Assembly: GCF_031626495.1 (NCBI RefSeq)
Contig: NZ_JAMQOJ010000001.1
Location: 868,001 to 932,000 of the forward strand
Length of the DNA: 64,000 nt
Direction of reading: 5' to 3'
Origin: Natrinema sp031626495
GTDB taxonomy: Archaea > Halobacteriota > Halobacteria > Halobacteriales > Natrialbaceae
The translations under genes and the position numbers were made by a program. Positions 17,811 to 25,456 of the stretch are shown in pieces (position 1 is the stretch's first letter; every line of letters begins with the position of its first letter). The notes beneath the pieces are model-generated. The model did not search any database. It was not told the DNA's origin and worked only from the letters and a program-made list of their open reading frames with translations.

Positions 17811-19045
17811 AGACCGAGCATCAGCGGCCCGATCAGAACGCCCATCAGGTGAACGCGTCGGGCGCGCAGTCGGATCGGCACCATCCCGACCGCGGTCGCC
17901 GCGACGAAGATCGCGATGCCGGCCGGGCCGGCGAAGAGGAACGCGAGAACGAGCAACAGCGCGAGGACGGCCGCCGATATCTTCCAGTACGTCAGTCGAC
18001 CGATCAGCTCGAGGTAGGCGTCGCCGACGACGATCACGAGGACGAAACCGACCACCCCCGCGAGAACGACGGCCGCGAGCAGGATCGGGAGCTCGAGGGG
18101 CGCACCGACGGTATCGAAAGCGACCATGACGCCGGTCCGAGGCTGGCCGATAGCGACCAGCGCGAAGAGCGCGAAGATCGTGTTTGCCGTATCGACGCCG
18201 CTGGTCGCGACGATGTAGCCTCGATCGCTGGCGCCGTCCGGCACGACGGCAAGCACCGCGACGGCGGCGATGGCCGCCGTGATACCGGGCAGATAGCCGA
18301 CCGCGGCGCCCGCGAGCGTGCCGGCGATTGCCGTGGCCCCGATCACTCCACGCGACATCACGATTCCGTCGCCGGTCTGGCGGGGGAGCCCACTCCCGCG
18401 AATCGCATCGAGCAATACCGGCGCGCCGAAGAGGCCGGCGAACAGCGGGGCGAGGGTCCCGCCCGACTCGAGCGGGGCCGCGGGCGAGAGATCGAGCGCG
18501 AGCGCACCGAGTGCAGTTGCCAGCGCGAACGAAAGGGTGCCGCCGACTCGGCTCCGCCACGTTCGCTCAGAGGCGAGCAACGCGACCGTAATCAGCACGA
18601 GCACCAGCGAGAGATGTTCTCGTACCGCTGGATAGACGGCCGTCACGGCTCGAGTGACGGGCACGGCCAGCGGCACCGCAGCGAGGACCGCGAGAACGCT
18701 CCCGACCGCGGAGAGCCGGATCGCTTCGTATCCTCGGCCGGCGAGGACGAGTCGGTGGCCCGGCAACGCGGTGACGGCCATCTCCGCGTCGGGAACTCCG
18801 AGTGCCATCGCGGGCACGGCGTTGAGAAAGGTGTGGACGACGCCCGCGGCGAGCATCGCACAGCCGACGAACAGCGGTGGACCGGGGACTGACGGGGCGA
18901 TCCCCGCGAGCAGGAGCGCGAAGTTGTTGGCGTGGAGGCCCGGTACGAGGCCGCTACAGGTTCCGAGCGCTGACCCGGCGAGGACCCACGCGCACAACTG
19001 CACCGTCAGTTTCGGCTGGGAGACGAACTCGACTGGCGCGGCCAT
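17807..19045 (-). CDS. TctA-like/DUF112 family membrane protein
   Basis: 412 residues, almost entirely hydrophobic, with about ten membrane segments. Two pseudo-repeats carry a PG motif: SGLVPGLHANN near residue 35 and GYLPGITAA near 255, as in the tripartite tricarboxylate transporter TctA/DUF112 family. No TctB or periplasmic TctC gene is adjacent. The archaeal members are orphan permeases of unknown substrate. Confidence 0.8.
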   Translation of the reverse strand: MAAPVEFVSQPKLTVQLCAWVLAGSALGTCSGLVPGLHANNFALLLAGIAPSVPGPPLFVGCAMLAAGVVHTFLNAVPAMALGVPDAEMAVTALPGHRLVLAGRGYEAIRLSAVGSVLAVLAAVPLAVPVTRAVTAVYPAVREHLSLVLVLITVALLASERTWRSRVGGTLSFALATALGALALDLSPAAPLESGGTLAPLFAGLFGAPVLLDAIRGSGLPRQTGDGIVMSRGVIGATAIAGTLAGAAVGYLPGITAAIAAVAVLAVVPDGASDRGYIVATSGVDTANTIFALFALVAIGQPRTGVMVAFDTVGAPLELPILLAAVVLAGVVGFVLVIVVGDAYLELIGRLTYWKISAAVLALLLVLAFLFAGPAGIAIFVAATAVGMVPIRLRARRVHLMGVLIGPLMLGL

Positions 19046-19182
19046 CGCCCCTTCTGGCCGCGCCTTCGCTTATGTACTCTCGGTCGAAACCGGTCCAGTC
19101 CGTGACGGCGTCGCCACTCTCCCTCGAGCACCGATAAAAGATCGAGATTTCCGAGTCGTCGAAACCGGATCGACGGCGCGAG

Positions 19183-19536
19183 TTACCCGAAGAGTTCGCC
19201 GAGGCCCTCGCCGCTGGCCTCTTCGTCTTCGTCGTCGTCGTCGTCCGTCGTGTCCGGCACGTCGCTGGTCTCTTCGGCTTCCGCTTCTTCTTCGCCGCCT
19301 TCGTCGGCGGCGGCCTCGCCACCCGCGGCGCCGCCTGCGGCGGCCCCGCCAGCGGGGACGGCTGCGGCCTCGGAGACTGCCTCGTCGATGTCGACGTCCT
19401 CGAGTGCGGCGACGAGTGCCTTCACACGGGACTCTTCGACGTCGACGCCGGCAGCGTCGAGCACGTCCGTCAGGTTGTCTTCGTTGATCTCTTCGCCCGA
19501 TTCGTTCAGGATGAGTGCAGCGTATACGTATTCCAT
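19183..19536 (-). CDS. rpl12: Ribosomal protein P1 (L12P, archaeal stalk protein)
   Basis: 117 residues. MEYVYAALILNESGEEI and the dimerisation helices are typical. An Ala/Gly hinge (about 62-80) leads to a Glu/Asp-rich tail ending GEGLGELFG, the conserved C-terminal factor-binding end. It is the third gene of the uL1-uL10-P1 operon and follows uL10 by 18 bases. It forms the ribosomal stalk that recruits translation factors. Confidence 0.97.
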   Translation of the reverse strand: MEYVYAALILNESGEEINEDNLTDVLDAAGVDVEESRVKALVAALEDVDIDEAVSEAAAVPAGGAAAGGAAGGEAAADEGGEEEAEAEETSDVPDTTDDDDDEDEEASGEGLGELFG

Positions 19537-19554
19537 TGTTGTGTCCTCCGTTGA

Positions 19555-20598
19555 TTATCCGAACATCTCGCCGAGGCCGGCCGCGCCGTCGCCGTCGTCT
19601 TCGTCGTCGTCATCGTCGGTGTCGGCGTCTTCGGCCTCGGTCTCGTCTTCGGTCTGGTCGTCTGCCGATTCGTCTTCGTCCTCGGCTGCCGCCGGTTCGG
19701 CGGCCGCCTCGACGCCCTGTAGTTCCTCAGGGAGCGCCTCCTCGTCGTCGATCTGGGCCGCGAGCGCACGCAGCTGTGCGTCGGCCTTGCTGACGAGGTC
19801 GGGCATCAGGTCTTCGTCCTCGATCGCGGCCTGCAGGCCGAGACTCTTGGCCTCGCCCGTGGCCTTCGCGATGAGCGTCGGAGCCGTCGCCGCGGTCGGG
19901 AAGCTCGCGTTGATCGCGAGGTTCCGTGCGCGAGCGGCGGCCGTCGACACGTCGCTCCGGTAGGCATCGACGTCGATGTCGAGGTCCTCGGGGTCGAACA
20001 GGACGCCGTCGGCGATGACGGCGCGCAGGTCGAGTCCGACCTCCTTGGGCTCGATACCGAGCTCGTTGAGGACGTTCGCCAGATCCGCAGAGACTTCCTC
20101 GCCGGCCTCGAGGACCGTCGAGTCCTCCATGACCTGGATCGAACCCTCTTCGATCCGCGCGTTCGCGCCGATCTGCTGGAGTTCGCCGACGAACGGCCCC
20201 GGGTCGACACCGGTGTCCCCTTCGGGGATGACGATGTCGTTCGGGGCGACCTCGCCCTCGTTGATCGGAGCCGGCGTCTTCGACGCCTCGAGTTCCTTGT
20301 AGAGCGAGAACGGGTTCTCGTTGGTCGCGACGAGCCCGACCTGGCCTTCGATGTGCTCGACTAAGTCGCCGAGTCCGGCGTCCTCGAGCGCACGCGTCTG
20401 CAGGGTGTTGCGGCTGACCCGCAACACGGCAGTGCCGTGCAGGTCGCGGCGCATGTCCTGAAGCTGCTTCGAGGGGATACCGGCGATGCCGACGACGCCG
20501 ACGCTCTCGTAGTCAGCGATGAGCTGCTCGAGCTCGTCGACCTCCTCCCGCTTCCACTGGGGAAGGTTCTCGGTTTTGCGTTCGGCCTGTGCGCTCAT
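19555..20598 (-). CDS. rpl10: Ribosomal protein uL10 (P0)
   Basis: 347 residues. The N-terminal rRNA-binding domain (ESVGVVGIAGIPSKQLQDMRR...RVSRNTL) is followed by the archaeal insertion domain, the P1-binding helices and an acidic tail ending GLGEMFG, nearly identical in form to the P1 C-terminus. It is the stalk base that carries P1 dimers. It follows uL1 by one base. Confidence 0.97.
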   Translation of the reverse strand: MSAQAERKTENLPQWKREEVDELEQLIADYESVGVVGIAGIPSKQLQDMRRDLHGTAVLRVSRNTLQTRALEDAGLGDLVEHIEGQVGLVATNENPFSLYKELEASKTPAPINEGEVAPNDIVIPEGDTGVDPGPFVGELQQIGANARIEEGSIQVMEDSTVLEAGEEVSADLANVLNELGIEPKEVGLDLRAVIADGVLFDPEDLDIDVDAYRSDVSTAAARARNLAINASFPTAATAPTLIAKATGEAKSLGLQAAIEDEDLMPDLVSKADAQLRALAAQIDDEEALPEELQGVEAAAEPAAAEDEDESADDQTEDETEAEDADTDDDDDEDDGDGAAGLGEMFG

Positions 20599-20599
20599 G

Positions 20600-21232
20600 T
20601 TAGGCCACCTCCACGGACGGCCCCATCGTCGTCTTCACGTAGACGGCGTCGATGTTCTGGGGCCCCTTCTCGAGGTCGGCGTGCAGGCGACGCAGGATGA
20701 CGTCGATGTTGTCGGCGACGTCCTCGGCGTCCATCTCTTCGGAGCCGACGAGAGTGTGGAACGTTCGTCGGTCGCCGGAGCGAAGCTGCACGGTATTCTT
20801 GAGTCGGTTGACGGTCTCGACGACGTCGTCGTCGGGCGAGAGCGGGTCCGGCATCTTCCCTCGGGGACCGAGAACGGTACCCAGGTGCCGGGCGATGTCT
20901 TGCATCATCGCCTCTTCGGCGATGAAGAAGTCCGTCTCGTCGGCCATGTCTTTGGCCTCGTCGTCGTCCAGATCGGCCACGTCGTCTCCCGAGAGAACCT
21001 CGTCCGCGGCCTCTTCGGCGCGGACTGCGGTTTCTCCCTCGGCGATGACGACGATACGCGTTTCCTGGCCGGTTCCGGACGGCAGGACGATCGACTCGTC
21101 AACGCGGTTCGACGGTTCGTTCAGGTCTAGGTCGCGCAAGTTGATCGCGAGGTCCACCGTCTCGGTAAAGTTCCGATCGGGGGCGTCCTCGAGTGCGCGC
21201 GCTACTGCGGTTTCAATATCCGAATCTGCCAT
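20600..21232 (-). CDS. rpl1: Ribosomal protein uL1
   Basis: 210 residues, the archaeal short form. MADSDIETAVARALEDAPDRNFTETVDLAINLRDLDL and LGPRGKMPDPLSPDDDV are family hallmarks, the latter lying in the RNA-binding domain. It is the first gene of the stalk operon and likely represses its own mRNA by binding the structured leader annotated upstream. Confidence 0.97.
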   Translation of the reverse strand: MADSDIETAVARALEDAPDRNFTETVDLAINLRDLDLNEPSNRVDESIVLPSGTGQETRIVVIAEGETAVRAEEAADEVLSGDDVADLDDDEAKDMADETDFFIAEEAMMQDIARHLGTVLGPRGKMPDPLSPDDDVVETVNRLKNTVQLRSGDRRTFHTLVGSEEMDAEDVADNIDVILRRLHADLEKGPQNIDAVYVKTTMGPSVEVA

Positions 21233-21249
21233 CGTTCACCTCCGTAGTA

Positions 21250-21297
21250 CGCAGGAGTGCTCCTACGGGTCAGTGAAACAGGCGATGCCTGTCTCCC
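21250..21297 (-). promoter_or_regulatory. uL1 mRNA leader with two hairpins, candidate uL1 autoregulatory site
   Basis: The predicted 65-base leader contains, in transcript order, a hairpin ACAGGC-AUC-GCCUGU (21292-21278) enclosed by GGG/CCC arms, then CGUAGGA-GCAC-UCCUGCG (21267-21250, one G-U pair). Archaeal uL1 is known to repress its operon by binding a 23S-like site in the mRNA. Assigning the first hairpin to that role is inference. Confidence 0.55.
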
Positions 21298-21319
21298 TTG
21301 AACCGAGGGCCATGCCGAA

Positions 21320-21325
21320 CTTAAA
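21320..21325 (-). promoter_or_regulatory. TATA element of the uL1-uL10-P1 operon
   Basis: TTTAAG on the minus strand is centred about 26 bases upstream of the predicted transcription start near 21297, just before the GGGAG that opens the leader hairpin. Confidence 0.5.
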
Positions 21326-21547
21326 CCCGTCGAACCACCGGAGACCAGTCTCGAGACGTCGATCAGCGTTTCGCTCCTCCGAACGGACGATTTCCGCTCG
21401 AGTCTACCGACGGTGCGTCCCGACGAGCAGGGCCGCTCGTCTTTCGGTTTCCGTTACCGTTCGGTTGTCATTACTGTCCGGCTGACCAAAAGTTCTATAA
21501 TGAGTGATGGTGTACTACGCAGTATGTGGCCATTAGAGTTATATACT

Positions 21548-22132
21548 ATGATCGCTGCACCGACGCTCGATTCGGTCGCAGCGATATCGGGGCACGGGGA
21601 AGCGTTCGAGACGTATCGATCGCTGGAGCCGCTCGTTCGAATGGGTGCTCAGTTCGTCGGAACGCTCGTCATCGCGATGGCTGTGCTCGGACTCCTCCAG
21701 GGCTTCGGCACGCGCGCGGTAACGAAATCACGTCAAAGCCCCGTAATTTCCCTCTGTATTGGTCTCCCGGGATTGCTCATCGTCGGCGGAATCGCGAGCA
21801 CTGGAATGTTCATCTCGGATACGAGCGTTGGCCCGTTCTTCGCGATTCCGATGGTGATCTTCGGGGCGACGGTTCTTCCGGTCGTGCTAGCGGTCGGGTT
21901 CACCGCGATCGGCCGCACCGTCGCCTCGCGACTCGGTAGCGATCGACTGTGGGTCGGCGTTCTCGTCGGCGCAATCGTCAGCGGGCTCGCAAGCCTGGCA
22001 CTCCCCGCGACCGTTGCCGTTGCCGGCGTCGCCGGGGCGCTCGGCCTCGGCGCGACTGTCCGCATTCTGTCCGGCGGCATCGGTGCGGGCCGACCGGACG
22101 AGCGAACCGTGCCGCCCGCGAACAAGATCTGA
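21548..22132 (+). CDS. Polytopic membrane protein of unknown function
   Basis: 194 residues if started at 21548; in-frame ATGs at 21500 and 21524 are alternatives. Four to five hydrophobic stretches lie at about 30-50, 65-85, 92-120, 125-140 and 145-165. A TATA-like TTCTATAATG sits at about 21491-21500, which favours 21524, while TTATATA at 21539 would favour a later start. It sits inside the ribosomal gene region on the opposite strand, splitting uL11 from uL1. I do not recognise the family. Confidence 0.65.
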   Translation: MIAAPTLDSVAAISGHGEAFETYRSLEPLVRMGAQFVGTLVIAMAVLGLLQGFGTRAVTKSRQSPVISLCIGLPGLLIVGGIASTGMFISDTSVGPFFAIPMVIFGATVLPVVLAVGFTAIGRTVASRLGSDRLWVGVLVGAIVSGLASLALPATVAVAGVAGALGLGATVRILSGGIGAGRPDERTVPPANKI

Positions 22133-22295
22133 CGCGCTCGAACGTCGTCGGTTCGACCGATACCCGAACCCCCTCTCGTTTCTCGCCGTTTCGCCGTTCT
22201 CGTGTGTCGACGGTCGCCACTCTCGTCGAGAGATCGCTGCAAGTAGCCCGCTGTGAAAACGAAGACGAGTCGTCGTGGTGCGCTCTCTCTTTCGA

Positions 22296-22784
22296 CTACG
22301 CTTCCGCGCCGTCGGCGAGCACGTCGTCGTACTCGCCGTCGTCGACTCGCTGCTTGAACTCTCGAGCGTCGTTGCCCTCGATGGTGACGCCCATGGAAGC
22401 GCAGGTGCCGACGACTTCCTTCGCGGCGTTGATCGTGTCGTAGGCGAGCAGGTCGGGGTGTTTCTGCTCGGCGATCGTCTTGACCTGCTCGACGGAGAGG
22501 TCGGCGACGAAGTCCTCCTGGGGCTCGCCGCTGCCGGTCTCGAAACCGGCCTCGTCCTTGATCAGCGCCGCCGTCGGCGGGACACCGACGTCGATCTCGA
22601 AGGAGCCGTCGTCGTCGTAGTCGACGGTGACGGGAACTTCGGTTCCGTCGAACGCGGCGGTCTGATCGTTGATCTCCTGTACGACGGCCTGCACGTCGAC
22701 GGGCGTCGGTCCGAGCTCCGGACCGAGCGGTGGGCCGGGGTTGGCCTGGCCGCCCGGAACGAGCACTTCGATGGTTCCAGCCAT
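22296..22784 (-). CDS. rpl11: Ribosomal protein uL11
   Basis: 162 residues from MAGTIEVLVPGGQANPGPPLG, the exact family opening. The frame is open three codons further to a GTG at 22793, but a TATA element at 22807-22814 places the transcription start at about 22785, so the ATG at 22782-22784 is best and the gene leaderless. uL11 binds the GTPase-associated centre. It lies 1.06 kb from uL1, not directly joined to it. Confidence 0.96.
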   Translation of the reverse strand: MAGTIEVLVPGGQANPGPPLGPELGPTPVDVQAVVQEINDQTAAFDGTEVPVTVDYDDDGSFEIDVGVPPTAALIKDEAGFETGSGEPQEDFVADLSVEQVKTIAEQKHPDLLAYDTINAAKEVVGTCASMGVTIEGNDAREFKQRVDDGEYDDVLADGAEA

Positions 22785-22806
22785 ACCCGTCACAACCCGT
22801 GCGCGA

Positions 22807-22814
22807 GTTTTAAG
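22807..22814 (-). promoter_or_regulatory. TATA element of rpl11
   Basis: CTTAAAAC on the minus strand is centred about 26 bases upstream of the ATG at 22784. This decides the start of uL11. Confidence 0.5.
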
Positions 22815-22876
22815 GGTTGCTTTTTCGGGCAGTCCTCGTCTGTGACGGACTCACGCACCGATCGCCATCACACCGT

Positions 22877-23179
22877 CTACTCGACGCTCTCGGCGCGCCA
22901 CGTCGCGAACGACTCGAGCAGGTCGTCCTCGTCGAACCGCTCGATACACGGGACGTCGTAGGGGTGTACGTCCTCGACGCGCGCGACGAGGTCGTCGTAC
23001 GCGTCGTCGGTCGTCTTCGCGAGCAACAGCGCCTCCTCGTCGCGGTGGACGTCACCGTCCCAGCGGTAGGTCGAGGTCGTCGACAACCGATTGACGCAGG
23101 CCGCGAGCCGTTCCTCGACCAGCGTCTCGGCGATTCCGTCGGCCGCCTCGGGCGGCGCGGTGATGTAAACGGTCGGCAT
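22877..23179 (-). CDS. cutA: Divalent cation tolerance protein CutA
   Basis: 100 residues from MPTVYITAPPEAADGIAETLVEERLAACVN, the family opening. It continues with STYRWDGDVHRDEEALLLAKT and VHPYDVPCIERF, all CutA hallmarks. It forms a trimer in characterised relatives. Its link to metal tolerance is historical and weak outside E. coli. The frame extends nine codons upstream, but the internal ATG fits the family. Confidence 0.95.
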   Translation of the reverse strand: MPTVYITAPPEAADGIAETLVEERLAACVNRLSTTSTYRWDGDVHRDEEALLLAKTTDDAYDDLVARVEDVHPYDVPCIERFDEDDLLESFATWRAESVE

Positions 23180-23269
23180 GGCGGCGACTACGCTCGAGAA
23201 ACGCAAAAGGGAACCGGCCCACCGGAAGCCGGCCGTTCGGCGGCTCGGGCGGCGGTCGAGGCGCTCGGG

Positions 23270-23461
23270 TTAGCTGTCGTCGCTTTCGACGGGGTTGAAC
23301 GTCCCGTTGATGTCCCACTCGTGGATGCAGTGGGGGTTGCCGACTTGCTTCTCGCCGTCTTCGCGGGCGAGTTGCCAGGCCTCGAGGTCGTCGTCCCATA
23401 CTTCGCCGCGACCGCAGGCTTCGCAGACCCGTGCGGTCGGTGTTCGTACCTGTGCGCTCAT
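23270..23461 (-). CDS. Small HEWD-type zinc-binding protein
   Basis: 63 residues starting MSAQVRTPTA. It has a CEACGRGE knuckle, then NPHCIHEWDINGTFNPV. The HEWD segment names a small haloarchaeal family. Two cysteines plus C/H residues could bind one zinc. It is too short for other domains, and the function is unknown. The longer frame to 23794 upstream is not used. Confidence 0.8.
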   Translation of the reverse strand: MSAQVRTPTARVCEACGRGEVWDDDLEAWQLAREDGEKQVGNPHCIHEWDINGTFNPVESDDS

Positions 23462-23604
23462 TACCCAACCGTGGGAACTCGACACATATAACGGTATTCG
23501 TGTGCGGCAAGGACTGCGCCGCTGTTGGCGGCTCGAGAAAACTGAAACCTGTGACCGATCCGCTGAGCGTCGTGCTGCTGGTCGAAACCGGTGTCTGAGG
23601 CCGG

Positions 23605-25116
23605 TCAGTAGACGGCGTCTTTGATCTCGTCGCGGAGTTCGTCGAACTGGTCCAAGTACTCGCGGCGTTCGGCACGCAGGTCGGCGAGCGCGTCTTCGTA
23701 GTCGTCGACGTGGTCGGGAACGTAGTAGTCCTCGATGTCGAGGCCGGGGACGTACTCGGGGATCGTCAGATCCATCCGATCGTCGTGGTCCCACTCGATC
23801 GTTCCGCGAGCGGCCTCAGTGAGGATGGTGACGGATTCCGTGACGCCGATGTCCGCGGATTTCTGGCCGAGATAGCCCGTGTTGATCACGTAACACTCGA
23901 CGTCGAGGATGTCGATGAGTTCGTGGAAGATGTTGCCTTCCTCGCCTTCGGGACCGACGATGAAGGGGTTCGTCCCGACGACGCGAATCGATTCGCCGGC
24001 TCGGGACGGATCGCCCGCACTGGTCTCGATCGACTCGCCGAGCATGAAGGCGACGGCAGCCTGGTCGTCCTCGAGCTTGGCGACCGGCGGCATCAGCGGG
24101 TTCCGGGTGATGAAGAAGACCTGATCCATCCGACCGAGGTCGATCTCCTCGTCGGCGCTCTCGAGCTCGTCACGCTGGACGATTGCCCGGGAGTTCGACG
24201 TGTAACGGTCCTCGTCGAAGTGGACGGTGCCGTCGTCGTCGACTGCGACGTTCTCCAGGATCGCGGACTCGTCCGTCGCGGCCTCGTAGAGTTCGGGCTG
24301 TTCGTCCTCGTCCAGGCCGATCGTCTTGATGAACAGGCCCTGGCCCTCGCTGCCGGCCACGGAGCCAGTCGGCAGGAGCCCGCAGACGTCGTCCTGGAGC
24401 ATTGCGGCGCTTTCCGGCTCCTCGAGCCAGCAGCCGTGAGAGGTCAGGGTCGATTTGCCCGTCGCAGAGAGGCCCATGAACACCTGCCCGACGGTCTGGA
24501 GTTCGCCGTCCTCGTCGCGAACGCGGACGCGCTTGCTGCCGGCGTGGAGGCCGAGGCCGCCCTGCTGTTTGATTCGGTACATGAACAGCCGGAGGAACGA
24601 CTTCTTGGCCTCGCCGGTGTAGTCGCTACCGAGCACGGCCGTAAAGCCGGTATCGGGAAGGATTCGGATCGCGGTTTCGTCGTGATCCGGTAGCTGGACG
24701 GTGTAGAGATCGGGGTCCTGTCCGTCGGCCGGCTCGAAGAGGTTCGCCCACGCGTAGGCGATCCGGGCGTGTTCGACCGGCACGAACAGGCGACAACAGA
24801 ACATCGCGTCCGGATGCCGCCCCATCAGTCGGTCGACGCAAACGAGCTCGAGCTCCTCGGTGCGGTCGACGGCGTCGTCGATCAGGTCGTGATCGCGCCC
24901 GGTGAACTCGTCGTCGACGGCGTTTTTCGTCCGATCGGCGCTCCGCGAGCGAAACTCGCTGACGTACGACGGCGAACCGAACTCGGTCGTCGTCTCGTCG
25001 GCGTCGGCGAGTTCGCGCAGTTCCGCGAGCGACGGGTTGTACCGGACGTTCGACGCTGTCGCTGGATCGGGAAGCTGTCGGACCAGCGGACGGGACTCCG
25101 TCCCGGTTTCAGACAT
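23605..25116 (-). CDS. pckA: Phosphoenolpyruvate carboxykinase (ATP)
   Basis: 503 residues. The ATP-PEPCK P-loop GLSATGKST is at 215-223 and the metal/ATP motif LQDDVCG follows at 240-246. The YTGEAKKS segment (166-173) and the NTGY segment near the C-terminus also fit. It catalyses oxaloacetate + ATP to PEP + CO2 for gluconeogenesis in the cytosol. The N-terminal 60 residues are a lineage-specific extension. A TATA element directly upstream gives a nearly leaderless transcript. Confidence 0.95.
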   Translation of the reverse strand: MSETGTESRPLVRQLPDPATASNVRYNPSLAELRELADADETTTEFGSPSYVSEFRSRSADRTKNAVDDEFTGRDHDLIDDAVDRTEELELVCVDRLMGRHPDAMFCCRLFVPVEHARIAYAWANLFEPADGQDPDLYTVQLPDHDETAIRILPDTGFTAVLGSDYTGEAKKSFLRLFMYRIKQQGGLGLHAGSKRVRVRDEDGELQTVGQVFMGLSATGKSTLTSHGCWLEEPESAAMLQDDVCGLLPTGSVAGSEGQGLFIKTIGLDEDEQPELYEAATDESAILENVAVDDDGTVHFDEDRYTSNSRAIVQRDELESADEEIDLGRMDQVFFITRNPLMPPVAKLEDDQAAVAFMLGESIETSAGDPSRAGESIRVVGTNPFIVGPEGEEGNIFHELIDILDVECYVINTGYLGQKSADIGVTESVTILTEAARGTIEWDHDDRMDLTIPEYVPGLDIEDYYVPDHVDDYEDALADLRAERREYLDQFDELRDEIKDAVY

Positions 25117-25140
25117 ACACGTAATCCACCATCAGCCTGA

Positions 25141-25148
25141 TAAATAAA
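25141..25148 (-). promoter_or_regulatory. TATA element of pckA
   Basis: TTTATTTA on the minus strand is centred about 28 bases before the ATG at 25114-25116, leaving a leader of about two bases or none. Confidence 0.5.
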
Positions 25149-25276
25149 CGTGAGGATTTCTCTCTTCGTATGCTATCGACTACCCAGTGACGAAGTGACG
25201 TACGCTGTGTGAGCCCACCAGCGGCCGGAAATAACCGATTCCCGTTTCGTCGACGAAAGTGGTGTGTCGACCGTCC

Positions 25277-25306
25277 ACAAGTATTCAGATACGAGATAAT
25301 TCTTGT
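25277..25306. repeat. Imperfect inverted repeat between pckA and the actin-like gene
   Basis: ACAAGTATT (25277-25285) and AATTCTTGT (25298-25306) pair at eight of nine positions. Apart from this dyad and the pckA TATA element, the 340 bases between the divergent genes show nothing I can identify. Confidence 0.35.
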
Positions 25307-25456
25307 CTCACGGTGGGCGAATGCTCGGGAATCCGGGGACGGAATCCGGAGTCGGAAGGTGTGCCGCAGCCGCCGGACCATCTCGACGGCGGGCTGATTT
25401 TCACATCTGGTATTCCGGGGGGAACCTCCAAGAGGATGGTACGACTTGCCGAGGCT

